Assembly: GCF_947499265.1 (NCBI RefSeq)
Contig: NZ_CANMNK010000006.1
Span: 248,001 to 312,000, forward strand
DNA length: 64,000 bases
Source of the DNA: an uncultured Roseobacter sp.
GTDB lineage: Bacteria; Pseudomonadota; Alphaproteobacteria; Rhodobacterales; Rhodobacteraceae
Reading direction: 5' to 3'
The notes below the pieces were generated by a model. The model saw only the letters and a list, made by a program, of their open reading frames with translations, was not told the origin of the DNA and did not search any database. Numbering within the stretch: the stretch's first letter is position 1; each line of letters begins with the position of its first letter. The translations under genes and the position numbers were made by a program. Below are positions 45,631 to 54,951 of the stretch, in pieces.

Positions 45631-46038
45631 TCAGTCCCTTTTTTTCGGTTCCGGCATTTCCACGGGCCCGCCCTGATCGGCCCAGGTTGAGAATCCTTTC
45701 TTGAGGTGGGCAGCGTCAAATCCCATTTGCTTCAGGCTCGCAACGGTGAGGGCGGAACGCCATCCTGACGCGCAATGGAAGACGTATTTTTTGTCCTGGC
45801 CGAACACCTCCTTGTAATACGGGCTGTCGGGGTCGATCCAGAATTCTATCATGCCGCGCGGGGCGTGCACGCTTCCGGGGATGAAACCGCTACGCTGTCT
45901 TTCCCGGATATCGCGGATGTCGACGATCACCACATCGGGGTTGTCTATCATCCCGATCAGATCCTTTGTTTCGATTTCTTCAATCTGCGCGCGCGCGGCT
46001 TTGACCATGTCAGCGGCCGCGGTCTTGAGCTTTTTCAT
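45631..46038 (-). CDS. rhodanese-like sulfurtransferase
   Basis: The protein has 135 residues from ATG 46038; the frame extends to 46086. A single rhodanese domain with VVIVDIRDIRERQRSGFIPG and the active-site loop H-C89-A-S-G-W-R-S is present. It passes sulfane sulfur to cyanide, thiols or protein partners in the cytoplasm. It is divergent from the FAD oxidase operon, from which it is separated by 123 bases with the shared promoter motif. Confidence 0.87.
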   Translation of the reverse strand: MKKLKTAAADMVKAARAQIEEIETKDLIGMIDNPDVVIVDIRDIRERQRSGFIPGSVHAPRGMIEFWIDPDSPYYKEVFGQDKKYVFHCASGWRSALTVASLKQMGFDAAHLKKGFSTWADQGGPVEMPEPKKRD

Positions 46039-46068
46039 TCCTAAATCCGTGCTGTTATATAGAATATA

Positions 46069-46087
46069 TATTTCATATATTGACACA
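46069..46087. promoter_or_regulatory. copy of the shared 19-base promoter motif (rhodanese/oxidase operon)
   Basis: On the minus strand this reads TGTGTCAATATATGAAATA and matches the copy at 42436-42454 at 14 of 19 positions; over a wider 28-base window the two loci agree at 21 positions. It lies in the AT-rich divergent promoter between the rhodanese gene and the long operon. Confidence 0.5.
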
Positions 46088-46161
46088 ATGAAATGGATGC
46101 TGCAACCTTGCCCACGTCAATACGGCACCCCGAACCGGTGCTGTCTTGGAGGAGTTTCGAA

Positions 46162-47436
46162 ATGACGGTACGAAGCCCAATTTCGCTTTGGGACGCTTCG
46201 GCGAAAGAACAGGACTATCACAGCCCGCTTGACGGTGACGCAACCGTTGATGTGGCGATTGTCGGGGGCGGGTTCACCGGATTGTCCAGTGCCCTGCATT
46301 GCGCCGAAAAGGGGATGTCGGCGCAGGTGGTCGAGGCCGCCCAAATCGGGTTTGGCGGGTCGGGGCGCAACTGTGGTCTGGTGAACGCCGCACTCTGGCT
46401 GCCGCCTCAGGAAGTGCGTGAGGAATTGGGCCGGGTCTATGGGCCGCGGTTCATCAAGAAATTCGGCAGCGGGCCGGAATATGTGTTCTCGTTGATCGAG
46501 AAACACCAGATCCAATGTGAGGTGACCAGAACCGGCACCATTCACGCCGCCCACGCCGCCAGTGGTTTTCGCGACCTGAAGGGGCGGCATGAGGAATGGG
46601 TGCGTCTGGGCGAACCTGTGGATCTTCTGAACCGCCAGGAAGTCTCCGACATGATCGGAACCGATGCATTCCACGGTGGTCTTCTGGATCACCGCGCGGG
46701 GACGATTAACCCGATGGGGTATTGTCGCGGGCTGGCGCGCGCGGCCCTCGCGGCGGGTGCAAAGATCAGCACCGGCGTCCGGGCGACGAAACTGCGCAAG
46801 GACGGTAACCTTTGGAAGCTGGAGACCAGCAAGGGCACGCTGAGCGCCAAAGCCGTGGTGCTGGGGACCAATGCCTACACCGATGATCTGTGGCCTGATC
46901 TGAAACGCGTCTTCACCACGATCCATTACTTTCAACTGGCGACCAAACCTCTGGGATCGGAGGCCGATCATATCCTGCCCGGCAAACAGGGGCTTTGGGA
47001 TACCGGCCAGATCATGTTCAACATCCGCCGCGACGCGTTCAACAGGCTGCTGGTTGGCAGCATGGGCAAGGTTGTGGGTGGTGTGAATGGCGGTCTGTCC
47101 CATCGCTGGGCCAGAAAGCAGATCGCGCGTATTTTCCCGTCGCTGGGGCCGATGGAATTTGAGGAGGCATGGCATGGCCAGATCGCGATGACCCCCGATC
47201 ACCTGCCGCGCATCTACGAATTGGACAAGAACCTTTTCACGCCCATCGGGTACAATGGGCGGGGCATCACGACCGGCACCATGTTCGGCCAAACCATCGC
47301 CGATCTTCTGACCGGGATGGACCGCGCGGATCTGCCCTTGCCCATGACCGAGCTTAAGACTGTACCGTCGGCCCCGATCATGTCCCGTCTTTATCAGACG
47401 GCTTTCACCGCCAACCAAATTCTCAAGAGCATCTGA
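46162..47436 (+). CDS. FAD-dependent amine/amino-acid oxidoreductase (DAO family)
   Basis: The protein has 424 residues. GGAGG nine bases before ATG 46162 fixes the start; ATG 46093 lacks one. The FAD dinucleotide fold is VAIVGGGFTGLSSALHCAEKG, followed by IGFGGSGRNCGLVN, a mark of the glycine/sarcosine and gamma-glutamylputrescine oxidase branch. LGTNAYTDDLWPDL and YNGRGITTGTMFGQTIADLL complete the second FAD contact. It oxidises an amine C-N bond. It is first in a tight operon of seven to eight genes. Confidence 0.83.
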   Translation: MTVRSPISLWDASAKEQDYHSPLDGDATVDVAIVGGGFTGLSSALHCAEKGMSAQVVEAAQIGFGGSGRNCGLVNAALWLPPQEVREELGRVYGPRFIKKFGSGPEYVFSLIEKHQIQCEVTRTGTIHAAHAASGFRDLKGRHEEWVRLGEPVDLLNRQEVSDMIGTDAFHGGLLDHRAGTINPMGYCRGLARAALAAGAKISTGVRATKLRKDGNLWKLETSKGTLSAKAVVLGTNAYTDDLWPDLKRVFTTIHYFQLATKPLGSEADHILPGKQGLWDTGQIMFNIRRDAFNRLLVGSMGKVVGGVNGGLSHRWARKQIARIFPSLGPMEFEEAWHGQIAMTPDHLPRIYELDKNLFTPIGYNGRGITTGTMFGQTIADLLTGMDRADLPLPMTELKTVPSAPIMSRLYQTAFTANQILKSI

Positions 47437-47440
47437 CCCT

Positions 47441-49528
47441 ATGACCTCTTCCTCGATCCGCGTCGGCGTTGATATTGGCGGCACATTTACGGATGTCGCG
47501 CTCGAACATCCCGGCGGTTTGGCGACATGCAAGGTGTTGACGAACTACAGCCAGCCCGAGCAGGCCATTCTTGATGGGATTGCACAGGCGGCGGCACAGG
47601 CGGGGTGCGACCTGGCAGCGATTGATCAGGTCATTCACGGCACAACCCTGGTGACCAATGCGCTGATCGAACGGCGCGGCGCCAAGCTTGCGTTTATCAC
47701 CACAGAAGGGTTCCGGGACGTTATCGAAATGCGCTCCGAGAACCGGTTTGAGCAATATGACCTGAACCTGACACTGCCCAAACCTTTGGTCGCACGCCGG
47801 GATCGTTTCACGCTGAACGAGCGCATGGGCCCGGCTGGCGAGGTTTTACTGCCCCTGGCCGAAGACGACGTGGCGGCGATGGTCGAACGCATCCTCGCAG
47901 GTGGCTACGAAGCGGTCGCCATTGGCCTGATGCACAGCTATGCAAATGACGCCCACGAACGGCAGATGGCGCAGGCGTTGCAGGCGGCAGCGCCGCAGCT
48001 GTCGATTTCGATCTCCTCCGTCATTTCACCGCAAATGCGGGAATTACCGCGGTTTAACACGGTGATCGCGAATGCCTATGTGCAGCCGCAGGTGGCCGAT
48101 TATCTGGGACGGCTTGTGGAGCGCCTGCGGCAGGCAGGGGTTAGGGCGCCGGTTTTCATGCTGCATTCGGGTGGGGGACTGATCTCGGTGGAAACGGCGG
48201 CCGAGCAACCGGTGCGCTTGCTGGAATCCGGTCCTGCAGGCGGCGCAATTTTCGCGGCGCATCTGGCGCGGGGCCATGGGCTTGATAAGGTGCTCTCCTT
48301 CGATATGGGGGGCACCACGGCCAAGATCTGCCTGATTGAAGACGGCGCGCCCAAGACGGCAAACACCTTTGAGGTGGCGCGAACCTATCGCTTCAAAAAG
48401 GGTTCCGGCATGATCATTTCGACCCCGGTGGTCGAGATGGTCGAGATTGGAGCCGGTGGGGGCTCGATTGCCTCGATTGACAGCATGGGGCGCATTCAGG
48501 TCGGGCCGCGGTCAGCGGCCTCCGAACCCGGACCGGCTTGCTATCAACGCGGGGGTGAGGCGCCGACCGTGACGGATGCGAACCTGTTGCTGGGCCGTCT
48601 GGATCCCGAGAATTTCGCGGGCGGTGCGATCCCCTTGTCCACAGAGGCCGCGCGCCGTGCAGTCGCGGCGGAGTTGACGGTTTCGACCGGGCTCGAAGTG
48701 CCGGATGCCGCCTTTGGCGTGACCGAGATGGTTGATGAGAACATGGCAAATGCCGCGCGCGTTCATACGGTCGAGAACGGGCGTGACATCGAGCATTTCA
48801 CGATGATCGGATTTGGCGGTGGCGCGCCATTACACGCCTGCCGCTTGTGCGAAAAGCTGGGCATTGAAGAACTGATCATCCCGCCCGGCGCGGGTGTCGG
48901 CTCGGCCATTGGTTTTCTCAAGGCGCCCTTCAGTTATGAGGCGACGCGCGGGCTGTTTCAAAAGCTTGATCAGTTCGACGCAACAGCCGTGAACGCCGCA
49001 TTGAACGAGATGGAGCGGGAAGCACGCGCTTTTGTCGACGATGGGGCAAGGGGTGCGGCAACGACAACACGGTTGACCGCATTCATGCGCTATTCCGGGC
49101 AGGGCTGGGAAATCCCCGTATCGCTGCCGCATAAGGTGTTCGAAAATAGCGATCAAAAACTGATCCTCGCAGCGTTTGAAGATGCCTACCGCACGTTATT
49201 TGGCCGCATCATCGACGGGTTGAAGGCCGAGATCACCAATTGGTCTCTGGTGGTGGCAACGGTGCTGCCTGATGTGGTCAAGATCGCACGGCACGACAGC
49301 GGCACGCCGGCAGACGCAAATCGGGAGGTCAGCTTTTTTGATGCTGCGCGGCGCGCGATGGTTGCCGCGCGTGAGGTCGAGCGCACGGCCATGACACCGG
49401 GAAAGATCGTCGATGGGCCTGCCGTGATCGTTGAAAACGAGACCACGACCATCGTGACATCCGCCTATCGCGCAATCGGGCAGGGTGACGGCAGCCTGCT
49501 TTTGCGCCGCAAGGGAGAGGCCGCATGA
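47441..49528 (+). CDS. hyuA: hydantoinase/5-oxoprolinase subunit A
   Basis: The protein has 695 residues. The actin-like ATPase motifs are VGVDIGGTFTDVALEHPGG and LSFDMGGTTAKICLIEDG, with GAGGGSIASIDSMGRIQVGP following. HyuA with HyuB hydrolyses an amide ring (N-methylhydantoin, hydantoin or 5-oxoproline) at the expense of ATP. Start 47441 lies four bases after the oxidase stop, and the end overlaps hyuB by four bases (ATGA). Confidence 0.87.
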   Translation: MTSSSIRVGVDIGGTFTDVALEHPGGLATCKVLTNYSQPEQAILDGIAQAAAQAGCDLAAIDQVIHGTTLVTNALIERRGAKLAFITTEGFRDVIEMRSENRFEQYDLNLTLPKPLVARRDRFTLNERMGPAGEVLLPLAEDDVAAMVERILAGGYEAVAIGLMHSYANDAHERQMAQALQAAAPQLSISISSVISPQMRELPRFNTVIANAYVQPQVADYLGRLVERLRQAGVRAPVFMLHSGGGLISVETAAEQPVRLLESGPAGGAIFAAHLARGHGLDKVLSFDMGGTTAKICLIEDGAPKTANTFEVARTYRFKKGSGMIISTPVVEMVEIGAGGGSIASIDSMGRIQVGPRSAASEPGPACYQRGGEAPTVTDANLLLGRLDPENFAGGAIPLSTEAARRAVAAELTVSTGLEVPDAAFGVTEMVDENMANAARVHTVENGRDIEHFTMIGFGGGAPLHACRLCEKLGIEELIIPPGAGVGSAIGFLKAPFSYEATRGLFQKLDQFDATAVNAALNEMEREARAFVDDGARGAATTTRLTAFMRYSGQGWEIPVSLPHKVFENSDQKLILAAFEDAYRTLFGRIIDGLKAEITNWSLVVATVLPDVVKIARHDSGTPADANREVSFFDAARRAMVAAREVERTAMTPGKIVDGPAVIVENETTTIVTSAYRAIGQGDGSLLLRRKGEAA

Positions 49529-51171
49529 CACCCACCGCCATTGACTATCAGATCATGTGGCACCGGCTGATCGCGGTGGTCGAGGAGCAGGCTACAACCC
49601 TGATCCGCACCGCGTTCTCGACCTCAGTGCGCGAGGCCGGGGATCTGTCGGCAGGTTTGTTCGATAGGCAAGGTCGGATGATGGCGCAGGCCGTGACTGG
49701 CACACCTGGGCACGTGAATGCCATGGCAGAGAGTGTTACGCATTTCCTGCGCGAAGTCGGTGCGCAGAACATCTTTGAGAGCGATGTTTTCATCACCAAT
49801 GATCCCTGGCTTGGCACCGGGCATCTGCACGACATCACCGTCGTGTCCCCGACCTTCCGTAACGGTCATCATATTGGTTTCTTCGCCTGCACTGCGCATG
49901 TCGTTGATATCGGGGGGCGCGGATTTGGGCCGGACGGGAATGAGGTCTACGAAGAAGGCCTGCTGATCCCGATCATGAAATTCGCAGAACGTGGCCGCGT
50001 GTCGGATGACCTGATCCGCATGGTCCGCGCCAACGTTCGGGCGCCTGATATGGTTGTCGGCGATATGTATTCGCTGGCCGCTTGCAACGAGGCGGGCGAC
50101 CGGCGGTTGCAGACCATGATGGGCGAATTTGGCATCGATGATCTGGATGGGCTGTCGGATTTCGTGATCGAGACCAGCCGCAAAGCCACACATGACGCCA
50201 TCGCGAAGGTGCCGGATGGGTCATTCGCCAACACCCTGCAGGTCGATGGCTATGACGCACCTGTGCAAATGGTTGTGCGCCTCGACGTGGCAGGCGACAG
50301 GCTGAAAGCGGACTTCGACGGCACCTCGGGAATGAGCAGGTTTGGCGTCAACGTGCCGGAAGTCTATACGCGCGCCTACGCCTGCTATGGATTGAAATGC
50401 GCCATTGCGCCGGATGTGCCGAACAATACCGGTTCGCTGGACCCCTTCGAGATCACGGCCCCCGAGGGCTGCATCCTCGCGGCCAAGCGGCCAGCGCCTG
50501 TGTCGGTGCGCCATGTTTTGGGACATCTGGTGCCGGATGTCGTGCTGGGTGCCTTGCACAAGGCGATGCCGGAGACGGTGCCCGCCGAGGGGGCGAGCGC
50601 GCTTTGGAACATCCAGATTTCTGCACGGCCAAGTGACGCGCAGAGCGATCTGCCCAATGCCGAGGTGTTGATGTTCAATTCGGGGGGCACCGGCGCGCGG
50701 CCCGGATTTGACGGGCTATCGGCCACCGCCTTTCCCTCCGATGTGTCGACCATGAGCGTTGAGGCCACGGAACATGTGGGCCCGATCACCGTGTGGCGGA
50801 AAGACTTGCGTGAAGGCTCGGGCGGGGCGGGGGCGATGCGCGGCGGGTTGGGCCAAACCATCGAAATCGAGCCGCGCGCAGGTTATGACATTTACTTCAA
50901 CGCGATGTTTGACCGGGTGGAAAACCCAGCCCGCGGGCGCGACGGCGGCGCTGATGGGGCAGCCGGTCGGGTTGAACTGACAGATGGCACGAAGCTGCGC
51001 AGCAAAGGCCGCCAACTGGTCAAAAACGGGCGGCGGTTGAAACTGAGCCTCCCCGGCGGCGGTGGATATGGCGCGCCTGGGGCGCGCGACCGTGCACAGG
51101 TGTCTGCGGATTTGGCGGATGGTTTCATCACCTGGGCGCAAGCCAAAAAAGACTATGGATATGAGGGATAA
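49525..51171 (+). CDS. hyuB: hydantoinase/5-oxoprolinase subunit B
   Basis: The protein has 548 residues. Typical blocks are RTAFSTSVREAGDLSAGLFD, TGTPGHVNAMAES, FITNDPWLGTGHLHDITVV and GGGGYGAPGARD near the C-terminus. It forms the second subunit of the ATP-dependent ring-opening enzyme. Overlap with hyuA indicates translational coupling. Family members include 5-oxoprolinase and acetophenone/acetone carboxylases, so the reaction remains open. Confidence 0.87.
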   Translation: MTPTAIDYQIMWHRLIAVVEEQATTLIRTAFSTSVREAGDLSAGLFDRQGRMMAQAVTGTPGHVNAMAESVTHFLREVGAQNIFESDVFITNDPWLGTGHLHDITVVSPTFRNGHHIGFFACTAHVVDIGGRGFGPDGNEVYEEGLLIPIMKFAERGRVSDDLIRMVRANVRAPDMVVGDMYSLAACNEAGDRRLQTMMGEFGIDDLDGLSDFVIETSRKATHDAIAKVPDGSFANTLQVDGYDAPVQMVVRLDVAGDRLKADFDGTSGMSRFGVNVPEVYTRAYACYGLKCAIAPDVPNNTGSLDPFEITAPEGCILAAKRPAPVSVRHVLGHLVPDVVLGALHKAMPETVPAEGASALWNIQISARPSDAQSDLPNAEVLMFNSGGTGARPGFDGLSATAFPSDVSTMSVEATEHVGPITVWRKDLREGSGGAGAMRGGLGQTIEIEPRAGYDIYFNAMFDRVENPARGRDGGADGAAGRVELTDGTKLRSKGRQLVKNGRRLKLSLPGGGGYGAPGARDRAQVSADLADGFITWAQAKKDYGYEG

Positions 51172-51177
51172 ACGACG

Positions 51178-51930
51178 ATGACCGAGACACCACTTGCTCT
51201 TGTGACCGGGGCCGCTCAGGGGATCGGCTATGCCTGCGCGGAGGCTTTGGCCGAAGACGGTGCGCGGCTTGTGCTGGCCGATATCAACGCGGATGGCGTG
51301 AAGGCGGCGGCTAAAAATTTGGGCAACGGGACTGTTGGGCTGGCCTGCGACATGGGCGATCCTGCCCAGATTGCAACGCTGTTCGATCAGATCGAGGCGG
51401 CGCATGGCGCGGTCGAAATTCTGGTGAACAATGCGGGCGTCGCCATGTCTGGTGATTTCCTTGAGACACCGCTGGAGAATTTCCAGAAGGTCATCGACGT
51501 CAATCTGACAGGAACCTTTCTGGCCATGCAACGCGCGGCCAAATCCATGGTGGCTCATAAAATTGAAGGCGCGATCATCAATATGTCATCGATCAATGCG
51601 GTTGTCGCAATTCCCTCGATTGCCGCATATTGCGCCTCCAAGGGGGGTGTTATGCAACTGACCAAGGCAACCTCCCTGGCCTTGGCCCCCCACAACATTC
51701 GTGTGAATGCGGTCGGCCCCGGCTCCATCGATACCGAGATGATGGCGGGTGTGAACGCAAACCCCGAAGCCATGAAGATGGTCATGTCGCGCACGCCGCT
51801 GAAACGCATTGGCGAAGCCCGCGATATTGGCGATGCCGTGGCCTTCCTGGCCAGCAAACGCGCAAAATACATCACCGGTGAGACCATCTATGTGGACGGC
51901 GGTCGCATTGGCATGAACTACACCTGTTGA
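51178..51930 (+). CDS. short-chain dehydrogenase/reductase
   Basis: The protein has 250 residues. TGAAQGIG (residues 10-17) binds the dinucleotide, NNAG appears in ILVNNAGVAMSG, and the catalytic set is Ser about 138, Y151 and K155 (AYCASKGG). AVGPGSIDTEMM and the C-terminal YVDGGRIG are typical of the classical SDR family. It oxidises or reduces a hydroxy/keto intermediate, with the acid-thiokinase next door as the likely next step. Confidence 0.87.
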   Translation: MTETPLALVTGAAQGIGYACAEALAEDGARLVLADINADGVKAAAKNLGNGTVGLACDMGDPAQIATLFDQIEAAHGAVEILVNNAGVAMSGDFLETPLENFQKVIDVNLTGTFLAMQRAAKSMVAHKIEGAIINMSSINAVVAIPSIAAYCASKGGVMQLTKATSLALAPHNIRVNAVGPGSIDTEMMAGVNANPEAMKMVMSRTPLKRIGEARDIGDAVAFLASKRAKYITGETIYVDGGRIGMNYTC

Positions 51931-51937
51931 GGTTTTG

Positions 51938-53854
51938 ATGAGTTCAAAATACGACGAAACATATACCACCTGGGCCAATGACCCCGTAGGGTTCTGGGGG
52001 GAAGCTGGTAAGGCCATCGACTGGTTCCGCCTGGCTGATCAGGTGTTCGACAAGGACAGTGGCGCCTATGGCCGGTGGTTCGTCGGGGCCACATGCAACA
52101 CCTGCTACAATTGCGTGGACCGTCATGTCGAGGCCGGGAAGGGGGCCAACACCGCCCTGATCTATGACAGCCCCGTGACGGGGCAAACCGCCAGCTACAG
52201 TTTTGCTGAGTTGCAGACCGAAGTCAGCGCCTTGGCCCATGTGCTGCGCGGGCTTGGCGTCGAAAAAGGCGACCGGGTCGTCATCTATATGCCGATGGTG
52301 CCGCAGGCGGTTTTCGCCATGCTGGCCTGTGCGCGGCTGGGCGCCATTCATTCCGTTGTGTTCGGTGGATTTGCCGCGCATGAGCTGGCAACACGGATCG
52401 ACGATGCCGCACCGAAGGCGATCATCTCCGCATCCTGCGGTATCGAGCCGGGCCGGGTCATCGCCTATAAGCCGCTTCTGGATGCAGCCATTGAAATGTC
52501 TGGCGCCAAGCCCGATCATTGCGTGATCCTGCAGCGCGACACGTTGCCCTGTGATCTGGTTGCCGGGCGCGATGTCGACTACGCGGATGCCGTTCAGGCC
52601 GCGAAAAAGGCGGGTCAGGGCACAGAGTGCGTGCCCGTCGCGGCAACGGATCCGCTCTATATCCTCTATACTTCGGGGACGACCGGCCAGCCGAAAGGTG
52701 TGGTGCGCGACAATGGCGGTCATATGGTCGCGCTGAAGTGGACGATGGCGCATCACTACGGTCTCGCACCGGGGGAGGTTTTCTGGGCGGCCTCCGATGT
52801 GGGGTGGGTCGTCGGACACTCGTACATTTGCTATGGGCCGCTGTTGCACGGGTGCGGAACGGTTGTCTACGAGGGCAAACCGGTTGGAACACCGGATGCT
52901 GGCGCGTTCTGGCGGGTGATCCAGGACCACAAGGTGGTGGCGCTCTTCACGGCCCCGACGGCTTTTCGTGCGATCAAGAAGGAAGACCCCAAAGGTGCGC
53001 TGATCGCCGCGTATGACCTGAGCCATTTCCGCACGTTGTTCCTTGCGGGTGAGCGCTCCGACCCGGCCACAATCGAATGGGCGCAAGAGAAGTTGCAACG
53101 CCCGGTGATCGACCACTGGTGGCAGACCGAAACAGGCTGGGCAATGTCCGGCAACCCGGTGGGCCTCGGGGCCTTTCCGGTGAAACTGGGCTCCCCGGGC
53201 AAACCGATGCCCGGCTATGACATCCGGGTGCTGGACGACGATGGCCACGAGGTCGCACCGGGTGTTTTGGGCAATATCGTCTGCAAACTGCCGCTACCGC
53301 CCTCCGGTTTCGCGACGCTGTGGAATGCCGAGGCGCGGTTTCGCAGCGCCTATTTAGACGAATTCCCCGGGTTCTACGCGACCTCGGACGCCGGGATCAT
53401 TGATGAGGACGGCTATGTTTTCATCATGGCGCGCACCGATGACATCATCAATGTCGCAGGCCACCGCCTGTCCACCGGTGCGATGGAGGAAGTGATCGCC
53501 AGCCACCCCGATATTGCCGAATGCGCCGTGGTCGGCGCGGCGGATGCGATGAAGGGGCAGATGCCGCTTGGGTTCTTTGTGCCCAACGATGGGGCAGGCC
53601 GACGTGCGGCAGACCTTGAGCAAGAACTGGTGCAACTGGTGCGCTCTAAAATCGGTGCGGTTGCAGCTTTCAAGACCGCGGTGGAAGTCGCGCGGTTGCC
53701 CAAAACCAGATCCGGAAAAGTGCTGCGCGGCACCATGCAAAAGATCGCAGACGGGGCCGCGTTCAAGATGCCCGCCGCCATTGATGACCCGGCAATCCTG
53801 ACGGAAATCGAAGCCGCGCTGAACGCGCGCAATCTGATCGGACGGAAGGCATGA
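51938..53854 (+). CDS. prpE: propionyl-CoA synthetase (acyl-CoA synthetase family)
   Basis: The protein has 638 residues from ATG 51938. Residues ~245-257 hold YTSGTTGQPKGVVRDNGG (AMP-binding), and WQTETGW, YATSDAGIIDEDGYVFIMAR and KTRSGKVLRG follow in order. The N-terminus (YDETYTTWANDPVGFW) and TCNTCYNCVDRH are of PrpE type. It activates propionate or a similar short acid with ATP and CoA. Being in this operon, it may receive the carbon skeleton of the pathway. Confidence 0.87.
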   Translation: MSSKYDETYTTWANDPVGFWGEAGKAIDWFRLADQVFDKDSGAYGRWFVGATCNTCYNCVDRHVEAGKGANTALIYDSPVTGQTASYSFAELQTEVSALAHVLRGLGVEKGDRVVIYMPMVPQAVFAMLACARLGAIHSVVFGGFAAHELATRIDDAAPKAIISASCGIEPGRVIAYKPLLDAAIEMSGAKPDHCVILQRDTLPCDLVAGRDVDYADAVQAAKKAGQGTECVPVAATDPLYILYTSGTTGQPKGVVRDNGGHMVALKWTMAHHYGLAPGEVFWAASDVGWVVGHSYICYGPLLHGCGTVVYEGKPVGTPDAGAFWRVIQDHKVVALFTAPTAFRAIKKEDPKGALIAAYDLSHFRTLFLAGERSDPATIEWAQEKLQRPVIDHWWQTETGWAMSGNPVGLGAFPVKLGSPGKPMPGYDIRVLDDDGHEVAPGVLGNIVCKLPLPPSGFATLWNAEARFRSAYLDEFPGFYATSDAGIIDEDGYVFIMARTDDIINVAGHRLSTGAMEEVIASHPDIAECAVVGAADAMKGQMPLGFFVPNDGAGRRAADLEQELVQLVRSKIGAVAAFKTAVEVARLPKTRSGKVLRGTMQKIADGAAFKMPAAIDDPAILTEIEAALNARNLIGRKA

Positions 53855-53961
53855 TCCCGCAGCACCCCTCCCGTGCCGTGGATCTTATGGTGATCGACCC
53901 GCGGCATCTCGAAGATCCCGCACCCGCAGCCACCAACCCGCAACTTTCTGAGAAGGACTGA
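53851..53961 (+). CDS. possible 36-residue small protein
   Basis: ATG 53851 overlaps the TGA of prpE (ATGA), and TGA 53959-53961 ends just before the ribosome site of the ABC gene at 53965. The sequence begins MIPQHPSRAVDLMVIDPRH and is rich in Pro and Ala; no motif is recognised. It fills the only sizeable gap in the operon, so it could be a real coupled gene or mere read-through sequence. Confidence 0.3.
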   Translation: MIPQHPSRAVDLMVIDPRHLEDPAPAATNPQLSEKD

Positions 53962-53964
53962 TCC

Positions 53965-54702
53965 ATGACCCCTGCCGTCGAAATGATCAACGTGAACAAA
54001 TACTACGGCACTTTTCACGCCCTCAAGGACATCAACCTGACCGTATCAAAGGGCGAGAAAATCGTTGTGTGCGGACCTTCCGGGTCGGGCAAATCAACGA
54101 TGATCCGGACGATCAACCAACTGGAAGAACACCAGTCGGGCGAGATCAAGATCAACGGTGATATGATCAGCGCGGATGCTCCCAATATCGAGGAAATGCG
54201 CCGCGAAGTGGGCATGTGTTTCCAGCATTTCAACCTGTTCCCGCATCTCACGATCCTTGAGAACTGTACTTTGGCCCCGCTTCTGGCGCGCAAGATTTCC
54301 CAATCCGAGGCGGAGAAAACCGCAATGGGATATCTCAACAAGGTGCAGATCGGCAATCAGGCCGACAAGTATCCGGGGCAGCTATCCGGTGGTCAGCAAC
54401 AGCGGGTCGCGATCGCGCGCGCGCTGTGCATGAAGCCGGAAATCCTGCTCTTTGACGAGCCAACCTCGGCGCTTGATCCGGAGATGATCGGCGAAGTGCT
54501 CGATGTGATGGTGACGTTGGCGCAGGAAGGCATGACCATGGTTTGTGTGACCCATGAGATGGGTTTTGCGCGGAAGGTAGCAGACAGAGTGATTTTCATG
54601 GATGCAGGCGAGATCATCGAGGAGAACGAGCCGGAAAGCTTCTTTACAGCGCCGCAAAATGATCGGACGCGGAATTTTTTGGATCAGGTTCTGACGCACT
54701 GA
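53965..54702 (+). CDS. aapP: amino-acid ABC transporter ATP-binding protein (AapP type)
   Basis: The protein has 245 residues. GAGAAGGA precedes ATG 53965. Walker A is [13 protein letters not shown], the Q-loop lies in [12 protein letters not shown], the signature is [19 protein letters not shown], Walker B is [17 protein letters not shown] and the switch His is in VTHEM. It is a full polar amino-acid transporter ATPase and the likely energy source for AapJQM encoded at 36442-39784. No permease gene lies beside it. Confidence 0.88.
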   Translation: MTPAVEMINVNKYYGTFHALKDINLTVSKGEKIVVCGPSGSGKSTMIRTINQLEEHQSGEIKINGDMISADAPNIEEMRREVGMCFQHFNLFPHLTILENCTLAPLLARKISQSEAEKTAMGYLNKVQIGNQADKYPGQLSGGQQQRVAIARALCMKPEILLFDEPTSALDPEMIGEVLDVMVTLAQEGMTMVCVTHEMGFARKVADRVIFMDAGEIIEENEPESFFTAPQNDRTRNFLDQVLTH

Positions 54703-54951
54703 GCTGTCGTTGGCGCGCCCGTGATTTACGCAACGATCATGCGCTGGGGATCAACGGGCGCTCCTTGCGGCCTTCATCATAGGACCTGATCACCCCGCCG
54801 CACCGCTTCATCTGAAGCCTGCCCGCGATTTCGGAATGCCGTATCGCAATGCGCAAACGCCCGTCGCCGGTTCAAACTGTTGCGCGCCAGCGCAAGAGGG
54901 CGGCCAAATAGTTCTGCGACACAGAAAATTCCTTGAACGAAACGGGCGCCA

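Noticed and set aside
46093-46161. Longer N-terminus of the FAD oxidoreductase from ATG 46093
   Set aside because: GGAGG at a good distance marks ATG 46162, and the added residues match no family feature.
46117-47532. Long minus-strand frame of 471 codons
   Set aside because: It lies wholly antisense to the FAD oxidoreductase gene and the hyuA start, has no domain pattern, and arises from high-GC codon use.
51944-53248. Minus-strand frame of 434 codons
   Set aside because: Antisense shadow of propionyl-CoA synthetase with no recognisable motif.
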